Numbered from the stretch's first letter, positions 17,108 to 24,913 are shown. The stretch is 64,000 nt of DNA from Microvirga mediterraneensis (GCF_013520865.1 NZ_JACDXJ010000001.1:2595001-2659000), one strand, 5' to 3'. Numbers and translations: made by a program. The notes: generated by a model from the sequence alone, not told the origin.

Positions 17108-17794
17108 ATGACCACCGAGACATTCGGGCGGGCGCTTTCGCTCGTCCTCAAGCACGAAGGCGGGTACGTCGATCATCCGAAGGATCCGGGCGGCGCCACC
17201 AACCGAGGGATCACGCTGACAACCCTAAGTGCTTGGCGAGGGCGCAGGGTCTCCAAGGCAGAGGTCAAAGCCCTCACCGTAGAGGAGGCCGGTGCTATCT
17301 ACCGAGCCAACTACTGGAATGTAGTGAAGGGCGATGATCTGCCAGCCGGCCTGGATTATGCAGTCTTCGACTTTGCTGTGCTCTCGGGTCCTGCGCGAGC
17401 TGCAAAGCATCTTCAGGCCTTGGTTGGGACCAAGGCCGATGGGGTGATTGGCCCTCAGACCCTGGCGGCGGTGCGAGCTGGACAGCCAGCCGATCTCGTC
17501 CGGAAGCTGACCAAGTCTCGGTTTGAGTTCCTCTCCTCACTTCCGACCTGGCCGGTCTTTGGCAAGGGCTGGCGTTCGCGAATTGTGGGGGTAGAGCAGC
17601 AAGCGCTCGCCATGATCACAGCGCCCGCCGCTCCTGCTCCAGTGCCACCACCACCCGGCTCTGAACGCGCTCCAGCGCCCCCCCCTCCCGGCATCGACCC
17701 TGCTCCGGTCCCCGTCTCCCAGCCCGCCACTTCAGGCGGGCTTTTTGCTGCCCTCAAAGGCCTCCTGGAAGCCCGTTTCGGAAAGAAGGCATGA
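17108..17794 (+). CDS. Endolysin, glycoside hydrolase family 108
   Basis: 228 residues. It cleaves the glycan strands of host peptidoglycan at lysis. The N-terminal GH108 domain carries the catalytic Glu at residue 17 (VLKHEGGY) and the following PGGATNRGIT segment; a PG_binding_3-type region (about residues 85-165, with DGVIGPQTL) binds murein. A Pro-rich linker (APVPPPPGSERAPAPPPPG, about 178-205) and a short basic helix form an unusual tail. No signal peptide is visible, so release should need the holin. It overlaps the holin gene by 4 bases (ATGA). Confidence 0.88.
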   Translation: MTTETFGRALSLVLKHEGGYVDHPKDPGGATNRGITLTTLSAWRGRRVSKAEVKALTVEEAGAIYRANYWNVVKGDDLPAGLDYAVFDFAVLSGPARAAKHLQALVGTKADGVIGPQTLAAVRAGQPADLVRKLTKSRFEFLSSLPTWPVFGKGWRSRIVGVEQQALAMITAPAAPAPVPPPPGSERAPAPPPPGIDPAPVPVSQPATSGGLFAALKGLLEARFGKKA

Positions 17795-18348
17795 TGTCAC
17801 CGATCATTGGCTTGCTCCTTCAATACGCTCCCGAGTTGATCGGCATGTTCGCCGGCGACAGGGCGGGCGCCGCAGCCGGCAAGGTCGCCGATGTCGCCAA
17901 GGTTGTGTTTGGGACAGATGACCCGAAGGCGGCACAGGCCCAAATCCAGGCGGCTCCGAAGCTTGCCGAAGTCTTTGTCGAGCAGGCCAGGCCCGCCCTT
18001 GAGGTCTTCCGTCTGGAACTCCAGGACGCGCAATACGCCCGGCAGCAGGCGATCCCCCTGGCGCAAACCGGCCCGGCGATCTCCTGGGGAGCGCCGCTCG
18101 TCTCGATCCTGGTCACGGTGATGTTCGTCGGTGCTCTGTACCTTGTCCTATCCCTGCCTCTCGCCCTGGACGAACGACAGGCGACCGTCGCCAACATCCT
18201 GCTCGGCGTCCTCGGGGCGGCCATGACGCAGGTGATCAACTACTGGCTCGGCAGTTCATCGGGCTCCAAGCGGTCGGGCGACGCCGTTCGGACCATTGCC
18301 GAGCGGGCCATTGCTGAGACGGTCCTGCCCCGAAAGGTGGGGCCTTAA
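17791..18348 (+). CDS. Holin of the gene-transfer-agent 3-TM type
   Basis: 185 residues. It forms the inner-membrane pore that releases the endolysin. There is a moderately hydrophobic N-terminus (PIIGLLLQYAPELIGMFAG), a charged middle, and two strong membrane segments (about residues 102-126 and 132-152). The signature NYWLGSSSGSKRS after the last helix matches GTA_holin_3TM. It directly follows the endolysin and precedes a membrane/coiled-coil protein, completing a lysis cassette. Confidence 0.82.
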   Translation: MMSPIIGLLLQYAPELIGMFAGDRAGAAAGKVADVAKVVFGTDDPKAAQAQIQAAPKLAEVFVEQARPALEVFRLELQDAQYARQQAIPLAQTGPAISWGAPLVSILVTVMFVGALYLVLSLPLALDERQATVANILLGVLGAAMTQVINYWLGSSSGSKRSGDAVRTIAERAIAETVLPRKVGP

Positions 18349-18350
18349 GA

Positions 18351-18680
18351 ATGCAGTTCAGCTGGGACATCAACCTCTCAACCATCTTCATGATCGGAGG
18401 GACTGCGCTCGCCCTCATACGGTTCTGGATCCAGGCAGAGCAGAAGGCCGTCCAAGCCGACAAGCGGGCTACCGCGGCTGAGGAGAAAGCGGACAAGGCT
18501 CACGAGAAGATCGCCATCCTGCAGGCTTCCGTGAATGCCTATCAGGTCACCCAGGCGGAGCGCCTCGTCTCTCGAGAGGTTCTGCGAGAGGTTGAGGGAC
18601 GGCTGGCAGGCTCGATCGAGAAGCTCGGAGACCGGCTGGACAGTCTGCTTCGGGAGGTTATCCAGCACCGGGGAGAGTAG
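18351..18680 (+). CDS. Membrane-anchored coiled-coil protein of the lysis cassette
   Basis: 109 residues. One N-terminal membrane helix (STIFMIGGTALALIRFWI, residues 10-27) is followed by a long charged coiled coil (about 30-105). This shape fits an inner-membrane spanin (Rz-like) or a holin accessory protein. It starts two bases after the holin stop behind a purine-rich site (AAAGGTGGGG). No embedded outer-membrane spanin is obvious. Role inferred from topology and location. Confidence 0.6.
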   Translation: MQFSWDINLSTIFMIGGTALALIRFWIQAEQKAVQADKRATAAEEKADKAHEKIAILQASVNAYQVTQAERLVSREVLREVEGRLAGSIEKLGDRLDSLLREVIQHRGE

Positions 18681-18753
18681 GGACCATCCACCCTTGCCGC
18701 CAAGCTTCCCGACTCTATGTCGTGCCCTCCCAGGAGATGCGGCACATCACCTG

Positions 18754-18787
18754 AAAGGCCTCGTCGGCTCACGCTGGCGGGGCTTTT
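18754..18787. terminator. Bidirectional terminator after the lysis genes
   Basis: A 15-bp stem (AAAGGCCTCGTCGGC with GCTGGCGGGGCTTTT, G-U pairs included) closes a TCAC loop. T-runs flank both sides because the stem starts with AAA and ends in TTTT. It sits between the plus-strand late operon and the convergent minus-strand gene whose stop lies at 18786. Confidence 0.8.
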
Positions 18788-18980
18788 ACGATCTCCACCC
18801 CGGCGGCATAGGCAGATCCTTGTAGGGCACGCCCCAAGCCGCATTCCGCACGGCATCTGCCTTCACGCCATAGAGGCGGCCGATCTTGGTCCATCTCCTG
18901 TCGCCCACAGCATAGCGTAACCGGATATCGAGAACCTGCTCGACGGTCAGCTTGTGGGAGTTCTTCTTGGGCCTGCTCAT
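18786..18980 (-). CDS. Small helix-turn-helix protein
   Basis: 64 residues from the ATG at 18980, almost all one helix-turn-helix unit (HKLTVEQVLDIRLRYAVGD, then GRLYGVKADAVRNAAWG). The pattern KLT-EQV-IR-(10)-I-YGV closely parallels the C-terminal HTH of the HNH protein at 5261-5794. It could be a free DNA-binding remnant or a phage regulator. The stop lies inside the shared terminator. An upstream TTG (18995) is possible, but neither start has a good ribosome site. Confidence 0.6.
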   Translation of the reverse strand: MSRPKKNSHKLTVEQVLDIRLRYAVGDRRWTKIGRLYGVKADAVRNAAWGVPYKDLPMPPGWRS

Positions 18981-19106
18981 CCGTATTCGACTCAACGAGA
19001 ACGAATAAGGAACATGGCGCTTGAGCAGGAGTGAAGTCGAGTCCTAGCAATAGGGGTGGGGGGGAGGCTGTGGAAACAGTGGATAGTGGCTGCCGCTCGT
19101 TCTCGG

Positions 19107-19478
19107 CTATTCCTTAGTTCCTTCTAGAGGGGGAAGGACGGGCGTCCCGGCTAAAGCCGTCGCGCTGGCAGGCTTCGCCCTCAGCTCCTTCGGATCTTCG
19201 CCGTTCCGGTGCTCATCGCTGACGCGGAGGGCGGCGCCGATCATTTCAGCCCATACCCCGCGTGCCCACTTCCTGCACTCGCCCGTTCCGCAAGCGTCGA
19301 CCATCCCCTCTGTCGGCTCCCGCATGGCCTCAATGGCTAGTCGGGCAGCTCTGTAGGCCCTTCGCTTCTCCTGCGGGTGGTCGTCATTGTCGAACATGCG
19401 GCTTGCGAACTCGCCATCGTCAGGATGGTAGTTCGTGCTGAAAATGGCCCTCGCAACCTTCTCCACCATCTCACTCAT
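19107..19478 (-). CDS. Hypothetical phage protein
   Basis: 123 residues behind GGAGGT at 4 bases from the ATG. The N-terminus (VEKVARAIFSTNYHPDDGEF) and the helical middle (RRAYRAARLAIEAMREPTEG) are of a kind often seen in small phage proteins of unknown role. The C-terminus is Pro/Ala-rich. There is no signal or membrane segment. It is the last gene of the minus-strand block running from 20791. Function unknown. Confidence 0.65.
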   Translation of the reverse strand: MSEMVEKVARAIFSTNYHPDDGEFASRMFDNDDHPQEKRRAYRAARLAIEAMREPTEGMVDACGTGECRKWARGVWAEMIGAALRVSDEHRNGEDPKELRAKPASATALAGTPVLPPLEGTKE

Positions 19479-19556
19479 AGCCACCTCCAACCCTGCGATT
19501 GCGTGATCCCTGCATTGCGCTACGAGCGCGAAGCGCGGAGGTCACATAATAAAATC

Positions 19557-19952
19557 TCATTTCATCCTCCCAGCAGCGATAGGGGAAGGGAGGAACGGCG
19601 CCCACATCGTCATGGCGTATTCGAACCTGGGTTGGAGCCATTCCTTGATCGCCGCCTCATCGGCCCGGCAGACATGGACTTCCGCCGAGAGAAGCAGGGC
19701 TTTCCGCTGACCAACGAACTGAACGAGGAAGCGGGCGTGGCGGTAATAGTCGTCGCCACTGTACTCCCCGAGATCCCAATCGCTGCCCTCGCGCCAGTCC
19801 CACCGGACCACGTAGTTGTAATCAAGGCCCGAGTCGCCCCATTCGCTCAGAAACTCAGCCCATGATTTGAACTCGGTATGGCAGTCGCGGGCGTAATAGT
19901 TGCCCTCGGTCATGTAATAAGGGTGCTTAGCCTGCCAGAGGTGTCCGCTCAT
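19557..19952 (-). CDS. Hypothetical phage protein
   Basis: 131 residues, rich in Trp and Tyr (GHLWQAKHPYYMTEGNYYAR, then WDWREGSDWDLGEYSGDDYY). Soluble, with alternating strands and helices. The ATG overlaps the upstream stop by 4 bases (ATGA), so it is translated together with the larger gene before it. I rejected longer frames because they run antisense-like through that gene. No recognised family. Confidence 0.62.
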   Translation of the reverse strand: MSGHLWQAKHPYYMTEGNYYARDCHTEFKSWAEFLSEWGDSGLDYNYVVRWDWREGSDWDLGEYSGDDYYRHARFLVQFVGQRKALLLSAEVHVCRADEAAIKEWLQPRFEYAMTMWAPFLPSPIAAGRMK

Positions 19953-20791
19953 CCCGTTCTCCCGGATACAAGAGGGGCGGGGAGAGCGGCAATGAACGTC
20001 ATCCCGTTCTCGGCGCAGTAGCGGCGGAAGGCTGGTTCGTGGAGTTCCCCAGGCTTCATGTCGATGGCATGCCCTAGGGTGCCTCCCTTCCATGATCCCT
20101 TGCGGCGGCCGGTCCCGCCCGAGAACTGGATGTCGAGCGAACGGCGGATCTTCGGGGCTCGGAAGAACGATAGCCACTTGAACCAGCCGGTCCCGAAGCG
20201 CCATTCCCGCTCCTCGATCCGGGTCTTGGCGGTCAGTTCCTCCCCGTCATAGTCCGTGAAGGCGAACGTCATTGACGGGCAAGCCTCTTGAGCGGCGTGG
20301 ATGGCCTCCCAATCATAGCCTCGGCCAAGCCGCATATCCCTTTCGGGCTCCGTCCAGAAGTGCTCTCCGTCAAGCCCGTACATGCTGTGGCGAACGTGCC
20401 GCCATTGCGTCCAGGGCAGGAACTTCGACCAGCTCTTAGTCGTGCTGCTGTCATGGGTCTGAGGGCCAAGGAAGACCTGTAGGAACCCTTCGGAGCACGA
20501 GAAGCCGTATTCTCGCTCGTGCGTGTCCCAGTACCAGTCCCGGCCAAGGCGGGCGACCGTCGCCGCATCCCAGGAGGTGGCAAAGACCTTCTGGCGCCAT
20601 GGCTTGATGATCGGGGGCAGGGCGACAATCAAAGTGTGCCCGAATGCGCTCGCCCTCAGGCGGCACCCCGGATAATCGTCATCGTCCCCAGAGCCAAGCA
20701 CGAGGGCAAGGCGCTTGTACTGCCGCTCTCGCGCGTAGGTGAACGGGCCAAAGTAGCGGTCGTTGTCGCTCCAGCGGATTGCTCTGCTCAT
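19949..20791 (-). CDS. Hypothetical phage protein
   Basis: 280 residues from ATG 20791, chosen because GGAGGG lies 4 bases upstream; a longer frame to 20869 would read through the TGGGAC box array. The protein begins SRAIRWSDNDRYFGPFTYAR and is rich in Trp, Phe and Arg throughout, with no membrane segment. First gene of the minus-strand phage block next to the tRNA. It is likely expressed early or in the lysogen, but I recognise no domain. Confidence 0.65.
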   Translation of the reverse strand: MSRAIRWSDNDRYFGPFTYARERQYKRLALVLGSGDDDDYPGCRLRASAFGHTLIVALPPIIKPWRQKVFATSWDAATVARLGRDWYWDTHEREYGFSCSEGFLQVFLGPQTHDSSTTKSWSKFLPWTQWRHVRHSMYGLDGEHFWTEPERDMRLGRGYDWEAIHAAQEACPSMTFAFTDYDGEELTAKTRIEEREWRFGTGWFKWLSFFRAPKIRRSLDIQFSGGTGRRKGSWKGGTLGHAIDMKPGELHEPAFRRYCAENGMTFIAALPAPLVSGRTG

Positions 20792-20839
20792 GACGCCCTC
20801 CAGCCTGCGAGAGGGGCGGGAACGCCTCGGGAACATCCC

Positions 20840-20879
20840 TGGGACTTTTCCTGGGACTTTCGGTCCCACATCGGTCCCA
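20840..20879. repeat. Array of TGGGAC / GTCCCA boxes at the prophage-host junction
   Basis: TGGGAC at 20840 and 20852 (12 bp apart) faces GTCCCA at 20863 and 20874 (11 bp apart), giving two direct repeats arranged as a palindrome with helical-turn spacing. GGTTCC and GTTCCC elements follow to about 20898. It lies between the first minus-strand phage gene and tRNA-Pro. Suited to cooperative protein binding: operator, or integrase or excisionase arm sites. Confidence 0.6.
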
Positions 20880-20965
20880 TGGGTTCCTTTCTGTTCCCAA
20901 ACCGGAACAGTAGGGCTTGCCTTGGTGTTCTCAAATCGATAGAGAAACCAAGCTGTTGAGGATTA

Positions 20966-21042
20966 CGGGGTGTAGCGCAGTCTGGTAGCGCATCTGCTTT
21001 GGGAGCAGAGGGTCGCGGGTTCAAATCCTGCCGCCCCGACCA
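20966..21042 (+). tRNA. tRNA-Pro (TGG)
   Basis: Full cloverleaf of 77 bases with encoded CCA. The acceptor stem CGGGGTG pairs with CGCCCCG (one G-T). The anticodon stem TCTGC/GCAGA encloses loop TTTGGGA, giving anticodon TGG. The T-loop is the standard GGTTCAAAT. It marks the first chromosomal gene right of the prophage and is a plausible attachment target, but no partial second copy is visible here. Confidence 0.96.
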
Positions 21043-21079
21043 TCTTCACCGGATGAGTCTTGGAGAGAGTCCAAAACCA

Positions 21080-21385
21080 ATGCCTGCACGGATCTATAAG
21101 CCCGCCAAGTCCGCAACGCAGTCCGGCATGGCCCGGACCAAGCAGTGGCTTCTCGTTTTCGAGCAGGACAAGCCTCGCGAGATCGAGCCCCTGATGGGCT
21201 GGACGAGTTCGGGCGATACCCGACAGCAGCTCCGCCTGTGGTTCGACACCAAGGAAGAGGCCATGGCCTATGCCGAGCGCGAGGGCATTGCCTATAGGGT
21301 CGAGGAGCCGCGCGAGGTCAAGCGGCGGGCGATGTCCTACTCCGACAATTTCAAGTTCAACCGAGTCGGCCCCTGGACCCACTAA
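21080..21385 (+). CDS. Complex I accessory subunit, NDUFS4-like
   Basis: 101 residues. It belongs to the ETC complex I subunit family (NDUFS4, 18 kDa type), an accessory of proton-pumping NADH dehydrogenase in alphaproteobacteria and mitochondria. It begins PARIYKPAKSATQSGMA and contains the conserved core WTSSGDTRQQLRLWFDTKEE followed by AMAYAEREGI and a terminal KFNRVGPWTH. It sits between tRNA-Pro and tRNA-Arg with no partners nearby, as is common for this gene. An in-frame extension to 20999 would overlap the tRNA and is not used. Confidence 0.9.
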   Translation: MPARIYKPAKSATQSGMARTKQWLLVFEQDKPREIEPLMGWTSSGDTRQQLRLWFDTKEEAMAYAEREGIAYRVEEPREVKRRAMSYSDNFKFNRVGPWTH

Positions 21386-21405
21386 GGACAAGGCGCCGGT
21401 CGGAT

Positions 21406-21482
21406 GGCTCCGTAGCTCAGCTGGATAGAGCAGCCGCCTTCTAAGCGGCAGGTCGTAGGTTCGAGCCCTACCGGAGTCGCCA
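21406..21482 (+). tRNA. tRNA-Arg (TCT)
   Basis: 77 bases with encoded CCA. Acceptor GGCTCCG pairs with CGGAGTC (one G-T), and anticodon stem GCCGC/GCGGC encloses loop CTTCTAA, giving anticodon TCT. It ends 11 bases before the PHA synthase stop on the other strand. Confidence 0.96.
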
Positions 21483-21492
21483 TTCCCTTGGA

Positions 21493-23367
21493 TCAGGCCT
21501 GAAGCACATAGGTGCCGGGCGCCTCGCAGAGAGCCGGGTAGCCTTGTGCCGGTGCCCCCATGGGCGGCGGAGCTGTCAGCTCGCCGGAATGGGAGACGAG
21601 CCAGCGCACCCATTCCGGCCACCAGGATCCCTCGAAACGAGGCGCGATCTTGATCCAGGTGTCGGGATCCAAATAATGCCCCGAGGCGGACCGCGTCAGC
21701 ACCTGGAAGCTGCCTCCCGTCCTGTTGGGATCGGCCACGATGCCGGCATTGTGCCCCCCGGTCGTGAGAAGGAAGGTCACGTCGGTATCGGCCAGGAGAT
21801 GGATCTTGAACGCCGAGCGCCATGGCGCAACGTGATCGCGCTCGGTTCCGACCGCGAAGATCGGCATGCGGATGTCGCGGATCGCGATGGGGCGGTCGTC
21901 GACGAGAAAGCGTCCTTCGGCCAAGTCATTGTTGAGGAAGAGCTGCCGCAGGTAGTCGGCATGCATGCGGTAGGGCATGCGGGTCGCATCGGCGTTCCAG
22001 GACATCATGTCGTTGAGCGGCGTGCGCTCGCCCAACAGGTAGTGCCGAATGAGCCGTGACCAGATCAGGTCGTTCGAGCGCAGGAGCTGGAAGGCGCCGG
22101 ACATCTGCCGCGTGTCCAGATAGCCCTGGCTGCGCATCAGATCCTCGAGGAAGTGGAGCTGGCTCTCGTTGATGAAGAGCGTCAGTTCTCCGGCCTCGCG
22201 AAAATCCGCCTGTGCTGCCAGAAGCGACAGGGTTGCCAGGCGCCTGTCTCCGTCCCGTGCCATGGCGGCCGCCGCGATGGAGAGAAGCGTGCCGCCGAGG
22301 CAGTAGCCGACCGCATGAATCCTGCGATGGGGCAGGACGGCATTGACCGCATCGAGCGCCGCCATGACCCCGAGCTTGCGATAATCGTCGAGACCGCGAT
22401 CCCGATCCTCGGCTGTCGGGTTCTTCCAGGAGATGATGAAGACCGTGAAACCCTGGTCGGTCAGATAGCGCACCAACGAGTTCTCGGGCGAAAGATCGAG
22501 AATGTAATATTTCATGATCCAGGCCGGCACGATGAGGAGCGGTTCCGGCCGGACCTTCTCCGTCGTTGGACTGTACTGGATCAGCTCGATGAGGGTGTTG
22601 CGGTAGATCACTTCGCCGGGCGTGACGGCCACCTTGCGGCCCGGCCGGAAGGATTCTGTGCCGGCCGGCGGCTTGGAGCGAATGATCCTCTCCCAGTCGT
22701 CGACGAAGTTGCGAAGGCCCTGAAGAAGGTTCTGCCCGCCAGTCTCCAGAATGCGCCGCTGCACGACCGGATTGGTCGCGATGAAATTGGACGGCGACAC
22801 CATGTCGAGGACCTGGCGCATGGCGAACTCCACCACCGCTTGGTGCTGCTTGGTCACCCCATCCACATCGGTCGTGGCGTTGTCCCACCATTGCTGCTGC
22901 AGCAGAAAGCCCTGTTGAATGACGTTAAAGGGCCAATGCGACCACTCCTTCTCGGTAAAGCGGTGGTCTTGGGGGAGCGGCTGAATGCATGGCTCAGTGA
23001 TGCCGCCATTGATCGCGCACCGGGAGGCGAACTGCGTCAGCCGTGCCCATTTTCTCGCGGCTTTCGTGGCGAGCTCGACCTGCTTGCCCGGAGAGATCGC
23101 AAGATGCACGCCCCAGTCCATGAACGCATCGATGATGGCTGCCGGTGAAAGGCCCGCCGTCAGATGGGCGAGACCGGCATGGGTGGTGTGATCGAGCGCA
23201 TCCCGGAGCTGATGCAGTTCGGCATCGTCCCAGGGCTCCGGCGAGGGAGGCGGCGCGGAGACCCGAGCGCCCGCCGCGCCGGCGTTGGGGGCCAGCACAG
23301 GCCGCATGGATTGTTGAGAGACTGGGATCTGACGATCCTTGGACTTGGAGGATGCATGAGGCGGCAT
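21493..23367 (-). CDS. phaC: Class I poly(3-hydroxyalkanoate) synthase
   Basis: 624 residues. It polymerises hydroxyacyl-CoA into PHA on the granule surface. The N-terminal PhaC_N region (about residues 125-300) is followed by an alpha/beta hydrolase core with lipase-like box GYCLGGT carrying nucleophile Cys356, Asp511 in ERDHVAPW and His539 in GGHNAG. Length is near the class I norm with a 45-residue disordered N-terminus. No phaA/phaB or phaR is adjacent, but a phasin fusion lies 2 kb away. A FixK/FNR-type box 72 bases upstream suggests induction under low oxygen. GGAG precedes the ATG. Confidence 0.93.
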   Translation of the reverse strand: MPPHASSKSKDRQIPVSQQSMRPVLAPNAGAAGARVSAPPPSPEPWDDAELHQLRDALDHTTHAGLAHLTAGLSPAAIIDAFMDWGVHLAISPGKQVELATKAARKWARLTQFASRCAINGGITEPCIQPLPQDHRFTEKEWSHWPFNVIQQGFLLQQQWWDNATTDVDGVTKQHQAVVEFAMRQVLDMVSPSNFIATNPVVQRRILETGGQNLLQGLRNFVDDWERIIRSKPPAGTESFRPGRKVAVTPGEVIYRNTLIELIQYSPTTEKVRPEPLLIVPAWIMKYYILDLSPENSLVRYLTDQGFTVFIISWKNPTAEDRDRGLDDYRKLGVMAALDAVNAVLPHRRIHAVGYCLGGTLLSIAAAAMARDGDRRLATLSLLAAQADFREAGELTLFINESQLHFLEDLMRSQGYLDTRQMSGAFQLLRSNDLIWSRLIRHYLLGERTPLNDMMSWNADATRMPYRMHADYLRQLFLNNDLAEGRFLVDDRPIAIRDIRMPIFAVGTERDHVAPWRSAFKIHLLADTDVTFLLTTGGHNAGIVADPNRTGGSFQVLTRSASGHYLDPDTWIKIAPRFEGSWWPEWVRWLVSHSGELTAPPPMGAPAQGYPALCEAPGTYVLQA

Positions 23368-23438
23368 CTCAAACTCCGGGACTTCTCGCCCTGACAGGAG
23401 GCAACGGTCACAGTATGGCCGCCGCTCAAGACTGTTCC

Positions 23439-23452
23439 TTGCGGTGAATCAA
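23439..23452 (-). promoter_or_regulatory. FixK/FNR-type box upstream of phaC
   Basis: TTGCGGTGAATCAA fits the rhizobial FixK consensus TTG(A/C)-N6-(T/G)CAA. Its centre is about 78 bases before the phaC start, allowing a class II activator position with a short leader. It shares GTGAATCAA with the box at 23611. Confidence 0.6.
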
Positions 23453-23610
23453 TTGTTGTGTTCTTTTTTTGTTCACGCCATGCCCGATGCGGGAGGGCGA
23501 GCCGGCCCCCTGTTGCTGCGGGCATCCCATGACGCTGTCTTTAGAGGTACCCAATAGATCTTCCACGAGTTTGTCCGGACAGCTTATCGTCGTCCCGCTC
23601 ATGCCTCATT

Positions 23611-23624
23611 TTGACGTGAATCAA
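23611..23624 (+). promoter_or_regulatory. FixK/FNR-type box upstream of the cytochrome c operon
   Basis: TTGACGTGAATCAA fits TTG(A/C)-N6-(T/G)CAA and has a single mismatch to the FNR palindrome TTGAT-N4-ATCAA. The centre lies about 86 bases before the TTG start at 23704, compatible with activation at -41.5. Confidence 0.65.
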
Positions 23625-23703
23625 AGCAGGCGGAGGATTCAATCCTAAGCTTTGCCTCGAGGGCCATGGCCGAGAGAGGCCGGCTCGATGTCGGGAGGGA
23701 CAA

Positions 23704-24111
23704 TTGCTGTATCACATCACCCTTCATCTTGCCCGCAACAAGCAGTTTCCGGAAGGCAGCCCGAGCTACGGCTATGAGCTGACCGCGCCGCTCGACGCTG
23801 ACGGACACCTGGATCAGGAAGAATGGGCACGCAAGAGATCTCTGTGCCGAGTCCGCCGCTTCTGGGGCAACGAGGGCGAACGCCAGGGAGTCTTGATCCA
23901 CCGCCCAGGCGGCTCCGGTGGCGCGACCTGGATGATTGATTACAACCAGGGCCGCTTCGGCGACGAGGAAGCGGGCTATCATCTCAACCAGCATCGTTTC
24001 GTCGAAGGTGAGTACGTCACCATCCAAGATGAGGACGAGAAACCTTATACCTTTGAAATCGTTTCGGTCCGGCATGCGGAGCCGTCGCCAGCGGAGGGAC
24101 GCCGGATATGA
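23704..24111 (+). CDS. Conserved hypothetical protein paired with cytochrome c
   Basis: 135 residues from a TTG start preceded by GGGAGGGA; no in-frame ATG is better placed. Soluble, with a basic/aromatic core (KRSLCRVRRFWGNEGERQGV and GATWMIDYNQGRFGDEEAGY) and an acidic C-terminal beta segment (VTIQDEDEKPYTFEI). Its stop overlaps the cytochrome gene by 4 bases (ATGA), so the two are co-translated and presumably work together. I do not recognise the family. A FixK/FNR-type box lies upstream. Confidence 0.72.
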   Translation: MLYHITLHLARNKQFPEGSPSYGYELTAPLDADGHLDQEEWARKRSLCRVRRFWGNEGERQGVLIHRPGGSGGATWMIDYNQGRFGDEEAGYHLNQHRFVEGEYVTIQDEDEKPYTFEIVSVRHAEPSPAEGRRI

Positions 24112-24425
24112 GATTTATCGTCATCTGCGGTCTCGGGCTCGTTCTCGGAGCGACGAGCGTCATGGCCCAAGCCGGGCGGATCCAGCGCGGGCAGACTTTC
24201 GCGCAGACCAACTGTTCACAATGCCACGCGATCGGACGGATAGGCGAGAGCCCCATTCCCGAGGCGCCGCCCTTCCGGACGCTGCATACCCGTTATCAGA
24301 TCGAGGACTTGGCAGAGGCCTTCGCGGAGGGCATTACGACGGGTCATCCCTCCATGCCTCAGTTCCAGCTCGATCCCGCCCAGATCAACGACCTCATCGC
24401 CTATCTGAACTCCATCCAGGGCTAA
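24108..24425 (+). CDS. Periplasmic c-type cytochrome
   Basis: 105 residues. A Sec signal peptide (first 20 residues, ending SVMAQ) exports the protein. The haem-attachment motif CSQCH follows at about residues 36-40, and the candidate Met axial ligand is in HPSMPQF (about residue 83). It is a class I monohaem cytochrome of small size, an electron carrier in the periplasm. The partner oxidase or reductase is not nearby. It is translationally coupled to the hypothetical protein upstream and shares its FixK/FNR-type box. Confidence 0.9.
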   Translation: MRFIVICGLGLVLGATSVMAQAGRIQRGQTFAQTNCSQCHAIGRIGESPIPEAPPFRTLHTRYQIEDLAEAFAEGITTGHPSMPQFQLDPAQINDLIAYLNSIQG

Positions 24426-24493
24426 CTTGGCCTAGGCATTTTGAAACGCTCAGCTTGAATAATGAGGTCTAAAACAGTCATTGGGACCTCCGC

Positions 24494-24769
24494 TCAGGCG
24501 AATGTCTTCTCGATCCGGGAGCGTAGAACCGTGAGTTCCTGGACGTAGGGAGCTCGCCGCTCGCGGTGCAGCCGCCAGAGCCGGTCGATCATCTCGCTTT
24601 TGCGGTCCTCGTCAGCTTCGCTGTGCCTGATGAAATCGAGGCTTTTCTCGTAAGCGAAATCGATGTCCGCCAGATCGGCCAGCAACGATTGGAGCTGAGG
24701 AAGAATGTCGGGAGAGTAGAATTTATCGGTGCGCGATACCTTTTGGAAATGCTCGGCGTCTGAGTCCAT
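24494..24769 (-). CDS. Small helical hypothetical protein
   Basis: 91 residues behind an excellent ribosome site (GGAGGAAGCT before ATG). Predicted all helical with charged residues (LPQLQSLLADLADIDFAYEK, then DRLWRLHRERRAPYVQEL), no Cys and no membrane segment. It lies in a run of genes tied to PHA and low-oxygen functions, with a perfect FNR-type palindrome 145 bases upstream. No recognised family. A longer frame to 25300 lacks support and crosses the small membrane gene antisense. Confidence 0.68.
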   Translation of the reverse strand: MDSDAEHFQKVSRTDKFYSPDILPQLQSLLADLADIDFAYEKSLDFIRHSEADEDRKSEMIDRLWRLHRERRAPYVQELTVLRSRIEKTFA

Positions 24770-24913
24770 AGCTTCCTCCGACGGTATTCTCTTAGGCTTG
24801 ATGTCCTTACGCGACCAACATGGATTAAATATATGACGGTGATCTGTATCGGCGGCATGACGTTGCGGAACGCGATCTCGATATAACCATGCACGACACG
24901 ATGGCCGCAAGCT

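Larger units (their letters stand above)
1..20965. mobile_element. P22-like prophage, right-hand (structural, lysis) part
   Basis: Continuous block of phage genes from the left window edge to just before tRNA-Pro. Late genes run on the plus strand in P22-type order: packaging, portal, scaffold, capsid, tail factors, ejection proteins, fibre, lysis. A minus-strand block of unknown small genes follows. No integrase, repressor or replication gene is in view, so the left end lies upstream. The right limit (20.8-20.97 kb) is inferred from the switch to a tRNA and a conserved Complex I gene. Whether the phage is intact cannot be judged from this half. Confidence 0.85.
23368..23703. other. Divergent intergenic region phaC / cytochrome operon
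   Basis: 336 bases without a gene. Apart from two FixK/FNR-type boxes listed separately and a T-rich run (23461-23470) I see no hairpin terminator or RNA gene. Confidence 0.6.

Noticed and set aside
18996..19105. Inverted 9-bp repeat CGAGAACGA / TCGTTCTCG as paired operators
   Set aside because: The 92-bp separation and lack of further symmetry make chance likely; only noted.
22153..23148. 331-residue antisense frame inside phaC
   Set aside because: Shadow of the PHA synthase, whose catalytic triad is clear.
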